Assembly (NCBI RefSeq): GCF_011043545.1
Contig: NZ_JAAKGP010000002.1
Span: 186,001-250,000 of the forward strand
Direction of reading: 5' to 3'
Source of the DNA: Rhodobacter sp. SGA-6-6
GTDB lineage: Bacteria; Pseudomonadota; Alphaproteobacteria; Rhodobacterales; Rhodobacteraceae
Length of the DNA stretch: 64,000 nucleotides
A model generated the notes under the pieces. The model was given only the letters and a program-made list of their open reading frames with translations. It searched no databases and was not told the origin of the DNA. This document shows, in pieces, positions 53,931-62,769 of the stretch; the stretch's first letter is position 1; each line of letters begins with the position of its first letter. Made by a program: the position numbers and the translations under genes.

Positions 53931-55586
53931 ATGGCCAGCTACCAGTATGTCTACCACATGGACGGCGTGTCCAAGACCTATCCGGGCGGCAAGAAGGTGT
54001 TCGAGAACATCCGCCTGAACTTCCTGCCCGGGGTCAAGATCGGCGTCGTCGGCGTCAACGGCTCGGGCAAGTCCACGCTCCTGCGTGTCATGGCCGGGAT
54101 CGACAAGGATTTCACCGGCGAAGCCTGGCACGCCAAGGGCGCCACCGTCGGCTACCTGCCGCAGGAGCCGCAGCTCGACCCGCAACTCAACGTGCGCGGC
54201 AACGTGATGGAGGGGGTGAAGGCCAAGCAGGCCAAGCTCGACCGCTACAACGAACTGGCGATGAACTACTCGGACGAGACCGCCGAGGAGATGGCCGCCC
54301 TGCAGGACCAGATCGACGCCGAGAACCTCTGGGACCTGGATTCGCAGGTGGACGTGGCGATGGAAGCCCTGCGCTGCCCGCCCGACGATGCCGACGTGGA
54401 AACCCTCTCGGGCGGCGAACGCCGCCGGGTCGCGCTGTGCAAGCTGCTCCTGGAAGCGCCGGACATGCTGCTGCTGGACGAACCGACCAACCACCTGGAT
54501 GCCGAGACCATCGCCTGGCTGCAAAAGCACCTGATCGAATACAAGGGCACGATCCTGATCGTCACCCACGACCGCTATTTCCTCGACGACATCACCGGCT
54601 GGATTCTCGAGTTGGACCGCGGCCGCGGCATTCCCTACGAGGGCAACTATTCCGCCTGGCTGGAGCAGAAAGCCAAGCGGCTGGCGCAGGAAGCGCGCGA
54701 GGACCGGGCGACGCAGAAATCGCTGGAGCGCGAGCTGGAATGGATCCGCGCCGGCGCCAAGGCCCGTCAGGCCAAGTCCAAGGCCCGGATCGCGGCCTAT
54801 GAGGAAAAGGCCAGCCAGTCCGAGCGCGAGAAGATCACCACCGCCCAGATCATCATCCCCAACGGCCCCCGCCTCGGCGGCAAGGTGATCGAGGTGGAGG
54901 GGCTGGCGAAGCATTTCGGCGACAAGCAACTGATCGAGGACCTGTCCTTCAGCCTGCCCCCCGGCGGCATCGTCGGCGTGATCGGCCCGAACGGCGCTGG
55001 CAAGTCCACCCTGTTCCGCATGATCACCGGGCAGGAGACACCCGACGCCGGCACCATCACCCTGGGCGACACGGTGAAGCTGGCCTATGTCGACCAGTCC
55101 CGCGACGCGCTGGATGCCAACAAGACGGTGTGGGAGGAAATCTCCGACGGGCTGGAGGTGCTGGAACTCGGCGACGCCACCATGAACTCCCGCGCCTATT
55201 GCGGGGCGTTCAACTTCAAGGGCGGCGACCAGCAGAAGAAGGTGGGTCTCCTGTCCGGCGGCGAACGCAACCGGGTGCACATGGCCAAGCTGCTGCGCCG
55301 CGGCGGCAACGTCCTGCTGCTCGACGAACCCACCAACGACCTGGACGTGGAAACCCTGCAAGCGCTGGAGGCGGCGCTGGAGGATTTCGCCGGCTGCGCG
55401 GTGATCATCAGCCACGACCGCTTCTTCCTCGACCGCCTCTGCACCCATATCCTGGCCTTCGAGGGCGACGCCCATGTCGAATGGTTCGAGGGCAACTTCG
55501 AGGCCTATGAGGAAGACAAGGTGCGCCGTCTCGGCCCGGATTCGATCGAGCCGAAGCGGGTGAAATACAAGAAGTTTTCGAGGTAG
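53931..55586 (+). CDS. ettA: Energy-dependent translational throttle protein EttA (ABC-F)
   Basis: 551 residues with two ABC domains and no membrane part. Walker A motifs are GVNGSGKST and GPNGAGKST; signatures are [11 protein letters not shown] and [11 protein letters not shown]. The P-site-tRNA-interacting linker lies between the domains ([20 protein letters not shown]...[15 protein letters not shown]). ABC-F EttA gates the first peptide bond according to the ATP/ADP ratio. A REP-like pair ends the region 3 nt before its stop codon (stop 55584-55586). Confidence 0.96.
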   Translation: MASYQYVYHMDGVSKTYPGGKKVFENIRLNFLPGVKIGVVGVNGSGKSTLLRVMAGIDKDFTGEAWHAKGATVGYLPQEPQLDPQLNVRGNVMEGVKAKQAKLDRYNELAMNYSDETAEEMAALQDQIDAENLWDLDSQVDVAMEALRCPPDDADVETLSGGERRRVALCKLLLEAPDMLLLDEPTNHLDAETIAWLQKHLIEYKGTILIVTHDRYFLDDITGWILELDRGRGIPYEGNYSAWLEQKAKRLAQEAREDRATQKSLERELEWIRAGAKARQAKSKARIAAYEEKASQSEREKITTAQIIIPNGPRLGGKVIEVEGLAKHFGDKQLIEDLSFSLPPGGIVGVIGPNGAGKSTLFRMITGQETPDAGTITLGDTVKLAYVDQSRDALDANKTVWEEISDGLEVLELGDATMNSRAYCGAFNFKGGDQQKKVGLLSGGERNRVHMAKLLRRGGNVLLLDEPTNDLDVETLQALEAALEDFAGCAVIISHDRFFLDRLCTHILAFEGDAHVEWFEGNFEAYEEDKVRRLGPDSIEPKRVKYKKFSR

Positions 55587-55639
55587 GGTGGGGTTCCACC
55601 CCACCGTTGCGGGATCGGTGGGGTGGAACCCCACCCTAC
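55583..55639. repeat. REP-like inverted pair, heads outward (locus R6)
   Basis: Copies 55583-55605 (starts GTAG) and 55617-55639 (ends CTAC) with an 11-nt spacer. Unlike the other pairs the GTAG ends face outward. The left end overlaps the ettA stop codon and the right end contains the stop codon of the RAYT gene. Confidence 0.85.
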
Positions 55640-56114
55640 CGCCAATGCACCGACGAATACGGCCAATCCTCCGGCCGAGCAACGAACCCGTGCTTCACCG
55701 GATTGATGTGGCAATACCAGACATGCGCCGCGAAATCGTCCTCGTCGCGGATGTGGTGTTCCCAGAACCGCCTCTGCCATATCCCGGCATCCCCCTTGGC
55801 GATCTTGCTCGGCGAGCGCGGTAGGGTGGGGTTCCACCCCACCGCCTCCTTCACCTCCCGCGTGAACCGCGCCTTGATCGCGCCCCATCGCGTCGAGAAG
55901 TCGCCGTCTCCTTCCGGCATTGCCCATACGCAATGCAGATGATCCGGCAACACGACCCACGCCGCGATCCCGAACGGCCGCTCCGCCCTTGTCGCCGCCA
56001 CCGCCCGCCGCAGGGCCGCCACCTCGCGCATAAGCAGGTCGCCGCCCCGACGGCCAGGCAGACCGTGAAGAACACCCGCGCCCCTGTCCGTTTCGGCCTG
56101 ATGTAGTTCGGCAT
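55636..56114 (-). pseudogene. REP-associated tyrosine transposase (RAYT, IS200-like), frameshifted
   Basis: The frame from ATG 56114 starts like a RAYT (MPNYIRPKRTGARVFFTVC) but breaks near 56050: the family-typical continuation (RRGGDLLMREVAALR) is in the -1 frame, so a small indel has disrupted it. The rest is well preserved: the HUH site in WVVLPDHLHCVW, STRWGAIKARFTREV, GIWQRRFWEHHIRDE and the catalytic-Tyr region YCHINPVKHGFV. A REP-like copy (55821-55843) lies in the reading frame, adding VGWNPTL. The stop codon (55636-55638) is supplied by locus R6. RAYTs are single-copy domesticated transposases thought to spread REP elements. A sequencing error at 56050 is possible. Confidence 0.85.
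55821..55843. repeat. REP-like copy inside the RAYT coding frame (locus R7)
   Basis: A complete 23-nt GTAG-headed copy of the GGTGGGG type, unpaired, lying within the RAYT reading frame in the variable linker between the RFTREV and GIWQRRF segments. Confidence 0.85.
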
Positions 56115-56212
56115 TCCTCCAGCCTGCCACGACAAGGGTTAACCGCCCCTTTCGCGGAACCCCTCCCGCCCTCCCCGCGTTATTCCTCCGAACCCAATCG
56201 GAGGAGCATCCC

Positions 56213-56290
56213 ATGAAAGGCGCACTCGCCTGGCTGATCGGCATCCCGATCCCGATCATCATCCTTCTCTACCTCTTCGACGTGTTCTGA
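56213..56290 (+). CDS. 25-residue hydrophobic small protein
   Basis: A tiny frame with a textbook ribosome site (CGGAGGAG, 8 nt before ATG). It encodes MKGALAWLIGIP then PIIILLYLFDVF: one membrane helix with a Pro-kinked centre and an acidic-aromatic tail. It ends in TGA at 56288-56290. Similar very short hydrophobic proteins occur in other alphaproteobacteria and are routinely missed by gene callers. Function unknown. Confidence 0.65.
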   Translation: MKGALAWLIGIPIPIIILLYLFDVF

Positions 56291-56420
56291 CACCCCGGGC
56301 CGCAGTCCTTGCGGCCCGGGCACCCCTTGCGGCGCGCGCATCCTGCAACCTTTCCGCGAGCGCGCCGCATTTCCGCCCCATTCCCGGGCTTTCCTGACCG
56401 CCTCGGAACAGGAGACCGCA

Positions 56421-56600
56421 ATGGCCGCCATCCTCACCATCGCAGCAGGCACTCTGGGCCTTCTGGTGGCGCTGGTCTCCTTGCTTCTCGGCGGCTCCCT
56501 CCTCACCGCGCTGCTGCTCTGGACCTCGGTCGGCATCGCCGCCACGATCCTTGGCCTGATCTGGTCGCGGCTGCCCCAGTCCGCCCCCCTCCGCGCGTGA
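56421..56600 (+). CDS. 59-residue two-helix membrane protein
   Basis: ATG 56421 has AGGAG six bases upstream. The protein is almost entirely hydrophobic: LTIAAGTLGLLVALVSLLLG and a second helix around TALLLWTSVGIAATILGLI, ending WSRLPQSAP. It is too short for ordinary gene calling. It lies between the 25-residue gene and cspA. No family is recognised; a small inner-membrane protein is the likely product. Confidence 0.65.
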   Translation: MAAILTIAAGTLGLLVALVSLLLGGSLLTALLLWTSVGIAATILGLIWSRLPQSAPLRA

Positions 56601-56747
56601 TCTTGATTTTGGGGTGAAAAAGCCCCATAAAGCAGATTGCGACGTTATCTCTCGACCTGTCTCCGACCATCGGCACAGCCTCGACCACAGCTGACTGCGC
56701 CAGGCCGCCGCACTCCCGCGGGCGGCACCACGACAGGAGACATCACG

Positions 56748-56954
56748 ATGGCCAAGGGCACCGTGAAATGGTTCAACGAAACCAAAGGCTATGGTTTCAT
56801 CGCCCCGGAAGGCGGCAAGAAGGACGTGTTCGTCCACATCACCGCGCTGCAGCGCGCCGGCCTGACCAGCCTGAAGGACGGCCAGCCGGTCACCTTCGAC
56901 ATCGAATCGGGCCGTGACGGCCGCGAATCGGCGACCAACCTCTCGCTGGCCTGA
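56748..56954 (+). CDS. cspA: Cold-shock domain protein
   Basis: 68 residues, a single cold-shock domain with RNP1 KGYGFIAP and RNP2 DVFVHIT, both intact. It binds single-stranded RNA as a chaperone. The leader from 56601 to 56747 is about 147 nt, typical of cold-shock mRNAs regulated by RNA structure. The start ATG has AGGAGA eight bases upstream. A strong terminator follows. Confidence 0.96.
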   Translation: MAKGTVKWFNETKGYGFIAPEGGKKDVFVHITALQRAGLTSLKDGQPVTFDIESGRDGRESATNLSLA

Positions 56955-56976
56955 GGCCGGGCGCGACGGAAAAAGC

Positions 56977-57005
56977 AAAGGGCGGGCCATAGCGGCCCGC
57001 CCTTT
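56977..57005. terminator. Bidirectional terminator after cspA
   Basis: Twelve-nt arms AAAGGGCGGGCC and GGCCCGCCCTTT with a 5-nt loop, between the convergent cspA and pseudo-receiver genes. A-runs on the left and T's on the right fit termination in both directions. Confidence 0.88.
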
Positions 57006-57020
57006 CGCATGTCGGAAACC

Positions 57021-57452
57021 TCAGGCCGCGCGCCACATCAGCCGGTCGCGCAGCGCATGTTCGAATCCCACCCGCAGCGACACCGCCGACAAGGGTGCCC
57101 TCAGGCAGACCGGGGCGTTGCGTTCCTGCGGGAAGACCTGGGCGGTATGCTCGGCGCTGACAAGGATCACCGGCACCCGGCTTTTCACCGCCGCCAGCGT
57201 CTTCGCCGCGCGGCTCCCGGCCTCGATCCCGCCAAGCCCGTCGCATTCCATCACGAACAGCCCGTAGCCCATCGGATCGTCGATCATCGCGGCCAGGGCG
57301 GCATAGACCTCGGTCTCGACCTCGACGATGCCGCCGAGCCCGGCGATGCGGTCCTGCAGCGGCGTCCGCTCGGCCGCGGACAGCAGAAGCACCCGCACGC
57401 CCCAGCCCACCGGCAAGGCCGCGGCGGTATCGAAATCATGGGTGACCTGCAT
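57021..57452 (-). CDS. Receiver-like (pseudo-receiver) protein
   Basis: 143 residues from ATG 57452 (AAGGAGG upstream). The alternating beta-alpha pattern VRVLLLSAAERTPLQDRI, GLFVMECDGLGGIEAG, PVILVSAEH and APVCLRAPL resembles a response-regulator receiver domain. An Asp lies in MECDGLGG near the phosphorylation position, but the acidic pocket before it is replaced by LSAAER and the conserved Lys is Arg. Such pseudo-receivers usually act without phosphorylation. No kinase or output domain is nearby. It is divergent from the aldolase. Confidence 0.72.
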   Translation of the reverse strand: MQVTHDFDTAAALPVGWGVRVLLLSAAERTPLQDRIAGLGGIVEVETEVYAALAAMIDDPMGYGLFVMECDGLGGIEAGSRAAKTLAAVKSRVPVILVSAEHTAQVFPQERNAPVCLRAPLSAVSLRVGFEHALRDRLMWRAA

Positions 57453-57620
57453 GGCTGCCTCCTTCGCCCCTTTTCGGCATGTCGCCATCCTGCCCGACGC
57501 TTGAGTTGAAACTGTGGGCTTTTCCGGGAATTTTAAGGACAGGCCGCCACAATTCCGACGCTGTTGCCCGGGTCCGCGTTTCCGCGCAGACTGGCGGCGG
57601 AAACCGGCAGGAGAGTCCCG

Positions 57621-58364
57621 ATGAAACACGCCAACCTCACCAACTGGGCCGAGCGGGTGGACCTCGCCGCCGCCTTCCGCTGGACCGTGCGCGAGAACAT
57701 GCACGAGGCGGTGTCGAACCATTTCTCGCTGGCGGTGAACCCCGAGGGGACGCGCTTCCTGATCAACCCGAACGGGCGGCATTTCAGCCGGATCACCGCC
57801 TCGGGCCTCTTGGAGCTGGACGCCAACGACCCCGCGACGATGGACCGGCCGGATGCGCCGGACCCCACCGCCTGGGGGCTGCACGGGTCGATCCACCGCG
57901 CCTGCCCGCACGCCCGCTGCCTGATGCATGTGCATTCGATCCACGCCACGGTGCTGGCCGCGCTGGCCGATTCGAGGCTGCCGCCGATCGACCAGAACAC
58001 CGCGATGTTCTTCGGCCGCTACGTGGTGGACGACCATTACGGCGGCATGGCCTTCGGCGACGAGGGCGCGCGCTGCGCCGAGATGCTGCAGGACCCGAAG
58101 ATCGGCACCATGATCATGGGCAACCACGGCGTGCTGGTGATCGGCCGCACCGTGGCCGAGGCCTTCAACCGGCTCTATTACTTCGAGCGGGCGGCCGAGA
58201 CCTATATCCGCGCGCTGCAGACCGGGAGGCCCTTGCGGGTGCTGTCGGACGAGGTGGCCGAGAAGACCGCGCGGGAATGGGAGGATTACCCCGGCTACGC
58301 CGAGAACCACCTGCGCGAGATCAAGGCAGTGCTGGACGCCGAGGCGCCGGACTACGCGTCCTGA
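57621..58364 (+). CDS. Class II aldolase/adducin family protein
   Basis: 247 residues from ATG 57621 (CAGGAGAG upstream). Zn-binding His residues lie in LMHVHSIHATVL and MGNHGVLVIG, with EAVSNHFSLAV early. The fold is that of fuculose-phosphate aldolase and ribulose-phosphate 4-epimerase. The length and N-terminus match the aldolase group rather than AraD. The substrate, a phosphorylated or free sugar acid, is unknown. It ends 4 nt before a long inverted repeat. Confidence 0.88.
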   Translation: MKHANLTNWAERVDLAAAFRWTVRENMHEAVSNHFSLAVNPEGTRFLINPNGRHFSRITASGLLELDANDPATMDRPDAPDPTAWGLHGSIHRACPHARCLMHVHSIHATVLAALADSRLPPIDQNTAMFFGRYVVDDHYGGMAFGDEGARCAEMLQDPKIGTMIMGNHGVLVIGRTVAEAFNRLYYFERAAETYIRALQTGRPLRVLSDEVAEKTAREWEDYPGYAENHLREIKAVLDAEAPDYAS

Positions 58365-58367
58365 CCG

Positions 58368-58422
58368 CTCGTCGGGGACTTCGTCCCTCCTCGCCCGAGG
58401 AGGAGACGAAGTCCCCGACGAG
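58368..58422. terminator. Long hairpin between convergent genes
   Basis: Outer 18-nt arms (58368-58385 and 58405-58422, CTCGTCGGGGACTTCGTC and its complement) and an inner stem CCTCCTCG/CGAGGAGG, with one bulged base. The whole is a ~26-bp stem in the 60-nt gap between the aldolase and phosphodiesterase genes, probably a bidirectional terminator. Confidence 0.8.
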
Positions 58423-58424
58423 GT

Positions 58425-59252
58425 TCAGGTGAAAAACGGCGTCGCCTTCATCGTCGGCGGCACCGCAACACCCATCCGCGCCAGGATCGAGGGCGCCAGC
58501 GCCAGCTGGTCCAGCACAACGTCCGGCGGCGGCAGTTGCGCCGCGCCGAAGTAGTAGAAGGCGAAGTCGCGCTGGTCCTCGCCGGTGCCGCCGTGGTGGC
58601 CGCGGGCGTCCTGGCCGTGGTCGGCGGTGACGATCACCTCGTATCCCGCCCTGCGCCAGCGGTGGATGAAGGGCGCAAGCTGGCCATCCATCACGAAGCA
58701 GGCGTGGTCCATCTCTTCGCAGTCGTGGTGGAAACGGTGGCCCATGCTGTCCAGCGTGCAGGTGTGGAGGATGCCGTAGTCGATGCCCTTCACCTCGGCC
58801 AGCCGGGTCAGGGTGCCGAACAGGTCGTGGTCGGCGGGCGTCATCTGGTTGGCGTGGCCATAGCCCTTCATGGTGTGGAACCGGCCATGGGTGATCGGCC
58901 CCTCCGGCTCGTCGTATTCGATGTCGCGCACCACGTCGAAGGGCGCGCGATTGAAGAATTCCGACCAGTAGGAATGGGTGACCGCCCCGGTCTTCTTCCC
59001 GGCGCGCGTCAGTTCGGAAAAGACATCGGGAAACTCCAGCCGCCGGATGTCGGCATTGTCCCAGATGCCGTGGACCTGCGGCGGCAGGCCGGTGTGGATC
59101 GAGGCATAGCAGCTGGCCGAGGTCGAGGGCAGGACCGAGCGCATCCGCCGCACCCGCGCCTCGCCCTGCTCGACCCAGCCTTCGAGGTTGCCGAAAAGGC
59201 GCCGCCAGTTCCGCCACGGCACGCCGTCGAGGATGATCAGCAGCAGCTTCAT
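58425..59252 (-). CDS. Alkaline phosphatase-superfamily (nucleotide pyrophosphatase/phosphodiesterase-like) protein
   Basis: 275 residues, cytosolic, no signal peptide. The metal and nucleophile sites of the type I phosphodiesterase fold are visible: LLIILDGVPWRNW at the start, LPSTSASCYASIHTG with the Thr/Ser nucleophile, CTLDSMGHRFHHD and VTADHGQDARGHHGG. Family members hydrolyse phosphodiesters, phosphonates or sulfates. The substrate is unknown. It lies downstream of the oligopeptide transporter genes on the same strand, 108 nt after the ATPase. Confidence 0.85.
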   Translation of the reverse strand: MKLLLIILDGVPWRNWRRLFGNLEGWVEQGEARVRRMRSVLPSTSASCYASIHTGLPPQVHGIWDNADIRRLEFPDVFSELTRAGKKTGAVTHSYWSEFFNRAPFDVVRDIEYDEPEGPITHGRFHTMKGYGHANQMTPADHDLFGTLTRLAEVKGIDYGILHTCTLDSMGHRFHHDCEEMDHACFVMDGQLAPFIHRWRRAGYEVIVTADHGQDARGHHGGTGEDQRDFAFYYFGAAQLPPPDVVLDQLALAPSILARMGVAVPPTMKATPFFT

Positions 59253-59279
59253 GTCCCGGGACCGCTCCCCCCAACACCG

Positions 59280-59346
59280 CGGAGTTTGCGCAAACTCCGC
59301 CCCGAAATCCGCGCGGATTTCGGCCCGATTTCTGCGCAGAAATCGG
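59280..59346. repeat. Three consecutive perfect palindromes
   Basis: 59280-59299 (arms CGGAGTTTGC/GCAAACTCCG), 59302-59323 (CCGAAATCCGC/GCGGATTTCGG) and 59325-59346 (CCGATTTCTGC/GCAGAAATCGG) lie end to end with gaps of 1-2 nt. Each is a perfect palindrome with a GCGC centre. They fill most of the gap between the transporter ATPase gene and the phosphodiesterase gene. Confidence 0.92.
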
Positions 59347-59360
59347 CGCGGGCCACCGGA

Positions 59361-60998
59361 TCAGTTGCCCGCACTGGCCATCCTGCGATGCTCGATCACC
59401 CGCTCCAGCCAGCCCAGTTCCATCTCGGGGACCGAGGACAAGAGCAGGTCGGTGTAATCGTCATAGGGCGGCGCCAGCACGTCACTCTTCTGGCCGTAGC
59501 GCACCACCGCGCCCTTGAACATCACCGCAATCTTGTCGGAAATCGCCCGCACGGTCGCCAGGTCGTGGGTGATGAACAGATAGGCCACATGGCTTTCGGC
59601 CTGCAGGTTCAGCAGCAGCTTCAGGATGCCGTCCGCCACCAGCGGGTCCAGCGCCGAGGTCACCTCGTCGCAGATGATCAGCTTCGGCTTCGCCGCCAGC
59701 GCCCGGGCGATACAGACCCGCTGCTTCTGCCCGCCCGACAGCTCCGCCGGATAGCGCTGCGCGAAGCCCTTGCCCATCTCGATCTGGTCCAGCAGCTCCT
59801 GCACCCGCCGGTCGCGCTCGGCCCCCTTCAGGCCGAAGTAGAACTCCAGCGGCCGGCCGATGATGGTGCCGACGGTCTGCCGCGGGTTCATCGCGGTGTC
59901 GGCCATCTGATAGATCATCTGGATCTCGCGCAGGTCGTCCTTGCTGCGGCCCTTCACGTCGTTCGACAGCACCCGCCCGGCAAAGGTGATCCGCCCCGAG
60001 GTCGGCGGCAGAAGGCCGGTGATCGCCCGTGCCAGCGTCGACTTGCCCGATCCCGATTCGCCCACCACTGCCAGGGTCTGGCCGGCCGGCAGGTCGATGC
60101 TGACGTTCTTCAGCACGTCGAAATTGGTGCCGCGGTAGCGGGCGGTGACATTGGCGACCTGCAGCACCGGCGGCGCCGGGGTCTTCTCGGCATGTTCCAG
60201 CGACCGGACCGAGACCAGCGCCCGGGTATAATCCTCGCGCGGGGCGTTGATGATCTGGTCGGTGGTGCCCAGTTCCACCATCCGGCCGTGGCGCAGCACC
60301 ATGATGTCGTCGGCCACCTGCGCCACCACCGCCAGGTCGTGGGTGATGTAGAGCGCAGCGACCTGCGTGTCGCGGATCGCCTCCTTGATCGCGGCCAGCA
60401 CGTCGATCTGCGTGGTCACGTCCAGCGCGGTGGTCGGCTCGTCGAAGATCACCAGATCGGGCTTCGGGCACAAAGCCATCGCCGTCATCGCCCGCTGCAA
60501 CTGCCCGCCGGAAACCTGGTGCGGATAGCGCTCGCCGAAAGTGTCCGGGTTGGGCAGGCCCAGCTTGCGGAACAGAGCGCGCGCCCGCGCCTCGGCCTCG
60601 GCCTTGCCCATGATGCCATGGGACAGCGAGGTCTCGATCACCTGCTCCATCAGCCGCTTGGCCGGGTTGAACGAGGCGGCGGCGGATTGCGAGACATAGG
60701 TCACTTCCTTGCCGCGCAGGGCGCGCAGCGCCTGCGGGCCCGCGGTGCGGATTTCCCGCCCGTTCAGCCGGATCGTGCCGCCGGTCAGCCGCACCCCGCC
60801 GCGGCCATAGGCCATGGCGGACAGGCCGATGGTGGACTTGCCGGCGCCGGATTCGCCGATCAGCCCCAGCACCCGGCCGCGCTGCAACTGCAGGTCGACG
60901 CCATGGACCAGCGTCACCTCCTTCGGCGGCTCGCCGGGCGGATAGGCGGTGGCCTCGATGACAAGGCCCTTGATGTCGAGAAGCAGGTCGTCAGCCAC
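59361..60998 (-). CDS. Dipeptide/oligopeptide ABC transporter ATP-binding protein (fused DppD-DppF type)
   Basis: 545 residues, two oligopeptide-type ATPase domains in one chain. Walker A motifs are GESGAGKST and GESGSGKST; signatures are [10 protein letters not shown] and [10 protein letters not shown]; the short oligo_HPY-type linkers follow each. It energises the two permeases encoded upstream. Its start overlaps the second permease stop by 8 nt. Such fused ATPases are typical of YejF- and GsiA-like transporters. Confidence 0.94.
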   Translation of the reverse strand: MADDLLLDIKGLVIEATAYPPGEPPKEVTLVHGVDLQLQRGRVLGLIGESGAGKSTIGLSAMAYGRGGVRLTGGTIRLNGREIRTAGPQALRALRGKEVTYVSQSAAASFNPAKRLMEQVIETSLSHGIMGKAEAEARARALFRKLGLPNPDTFGERYPHQVSGGQLQRAMTAMALCPKPDLVIFDEPTTALDVTTQIDVLAAIKEAIRDTQVAALYITHDLAVVAQVADDIMVLRHGRMVELGTTDQIINAPREDYTRALVSVRSLEHAEKTPAPPVLQVANVTARYRGTNFDVLKNVSIDLPAGQTLAVVGESGSGKSTLARAITGLLPPTSGRITFAGRVLSNDVKGRSKDDLREIQMIYQMADTAMNPRQTVGTIIGRPLEFYFGLKGAERDRRVQELLDQIEMGKGFAQRYPAELSGGQKQRVCIARALAAKPKLIICDEVTSALDPLVADGILKLLLNLQAESHVAYLFITHDLATVRAISDKIAVMFKGAVVRYGQKSDVLAPPYDDYTDLLLSSVPEMELGWLERVIEHRRMASAGN

Positions 60999-61806
60999 CG
61001 CGGCCCCCTTTCAGGCTGGAGGTGCGGGTCAGGATCCAGTCCGCGACCAGGTTGACGCTGATCGCCAGCGCGGCGATGGCCCCGGCAGGCAGCAGCGCCG
61101 CCGACTTGCCGTAGATCAGCCCGTCCTTGTTCTCCTTCACCATGCCGCCCCAGTCCGCCAGCGGCGGCTGCACCCCGAGGCCGAGGAAGGAAAGCGTGGA
61201 GATGAACAGCACCGCGAAGATGAAGCGCAGGCCGAACTCGGCCACCAGCGGCGACAGGGCATTGGGCAGGATCTCGCGGAAGATCACCCAGTTGCCCTTC
61301 TCGCCGCGCAGCTTCGCCGCCTCAACATAATCCATCACCGCGATATCGGCGGCGACGGCGCGCGACAGCCGGAAGACGCGGGTGGAATCCAGCACCCCCA
61401 TCACCAGGATCAGCACGGTCAGGTTCAAGGGCAGCACCGACAGCAGCACCAGCGCCACGATCAGCGCCGGGATCGCCATCACCAGGTCGACAGCGCGCGA
61501 CAAGAGCTGGTCCACCCACCCGCCCTTCACCGCGGCCAGGAAGCCGAGGAAGGACCCCAGCGAGAAGGCCAGCACCGAGGAGGCCAGCGCCACGAAGATG
61601 GTGATCTGCGCGCCGTAGATCAGCCGCGAAAGGATGTCGCGGCCGATGGTGTCGGTGCCCAGCCAGAAGCTGGCCGAGGGGCTTTCCCAGACCCCGCCGA
61701 CCGGGGCGTCGATCGGATAGGGGGCGATGAAATGGGCGAAGACCGCGATGAACAGGAAGCCGCCGGTCAGCACCATCCCGACGAGGGCAGAGAAGGGTAT
61801 CCTCAT
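60991..61806 (-). CDS. Oligopeptide ABC transporter permease (DppC-type)
   Basis: 271 residues from ATG 61806. About six membrane helices and the permease loop EAAKLRGEKGNWVIFREILPN (EAA loop) are visible. The N-terminal OppC segment (PYPIDAPVGGVWESPSASFW, then GTDTIGRDILSRLIYGAQ) is typical. Its ATG overlaps the stop of the DppB-like gene by 4 nt (ATGA). Confidence 0.94.
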   Translation of the reverse strand: MRIPFSALVGMVLTGGFLFIAVFAHFIAPYPIDAPVGGVWESPSASFWLGTDTIGRDILSRLIYGAQITIFVALASSVLAFSLGSFLGFLAAVKGGWVDQLLSRAVDLVMAIPALIVALVLLSVLPLNLTVLILVMGVLDSTRVFRLSRAVAADIAVMDYVEAAKLRGEKGNWVIFREILPNALSPLVAEFGLRFIFAVLFISTLSFLGLGVQPPLADWGGMVKENKDGLIYGKSAALLPAGAIAALAISVNLVADWILTRTSSLKGGRGG

Positions 61807-62759
61807 TTCGGGTGCCTCAGCCGCGGGTTGGCCAGGATGCCGATGATGTCGGCCGCCATATTTAGGAAGATGTAGACCGCGGCGAAGATCAGCCCCACCG
61901 CCTGCACCACCGGCAGGTCGCGCTTGGTCACATGGTCGACCAGATACTGTCCAAGGGCGTTGTAGCCGAAGACCACCTCGACCACGACCACGCCCACCAC
62001 CAGATAGGCCAGGTTCAGCATCACCACGGCGACGACGGGCGCGATGGCATTGGGGAAGGCATGGCGCCAGATGATCGTCATCGGCGACAGGCCCTTCAGC
62101 TCGGCCGTCTCGACATAGGCCGACTGCATGACGTTCAGGATCGCCGCGCGGGTCATCCGCATCATATGCGCCAGCACCACCAGCACCAGCACGATCACCG
62201 GCAGCGCCACGGCGTGCAGCTTGGCCCAGAAGCCCATGCCGGGGAAGACCATGGCGACCGGCTGGAAGATGGGGAACAGCTGCGTCAGCAGGTAGATGAC
62301 GAAATAGGCGGCGACGAATTCCGGCAGGCTGATCGTCGACAGCGTGATGCCCGAGATCACCTTGTCCGGCCATTTCCCGGCATAGCGCGCCGCGACCAGA
62401 CCCAGGATGATCGCCAGCGGCACCGCGATGGCGGCGGCGCAGCCGGCAAGGAACAGCGTGTTGCCCAGCCGCTGGCCGATGGATTGCGCGATGTCGGCGC
62501 CGTTGGTCAGCGCCTTGCCCAGGTCGCCGGTCAGGATGCCGCCGAGCCAGGAGAAATAGCGGGTGAGCGGCGGCTGATCCAGCCCCAGCTTCGCCTCCAG
62601 GTTGGCCACAGCCTGCGGCGTGGCCGACTGGCCGAGGATCGCCTGCGCGGTGTTGCCCGGCAGCGCCTCGACCCCCAGGAAAATCACCGCCGAAACGGCG
62701 AAGAGCAGAAGGAGGCCCAGCGCGATGCGCTGGACCAGCAGTTTCAGGATCGGATGCAC
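61803..62759 (-). CDS. Oligopeptide ABC transporter permease (DppB-type)
   Basis: 318 residues. It has the DppB hallmarks: long first helix (LGLLLLFAVSAVIFLGVEALPG), GNTAQAILGQSATPQAV and the EAA-like loop YVETAELKGLSPMTIIWRH. It forms the membrane channel with the DppC-type subunit. It lies 10 nt downstream of the binding-protein gene. Confidence 0.94.
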   Translation of the reverse strand: MHPILKLLVQRIALGLLLLFAVSAVIFLGVEALPGNTAQAILGQSATPQAVANLEAKLGLDQPPLTRYFSWLGGILTGDLGKALTNGADIAQSIGQRLGNTLFLAGCAAAIAVPLAIILGLVAARYAGKWPDKVISGITLSTISLPEFVAAYFVIYLLTQLFPIFQPVAMVFPGMGFWAKLHAVALPVIVLVLVVLAHMMRMTRAAILNVMQSAYVETAELKGLSPMTIIWRHAFPNAIAPVVAVVMLNLAYLVVGVVVVEVVFGYNALGQYLVDHVTKRDLPVVQAVGLIFAAVYIFLNMAADIIGILANPRLRHPK

Positions 62760-62769
62760 CGGCGGGGCC

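Noticed and set aside
59280-59346. CRISPR array
   Set aside because: The three palindromes are not direct repeats with spacers; they are adjacent and different from one another, and no cas gene is present.
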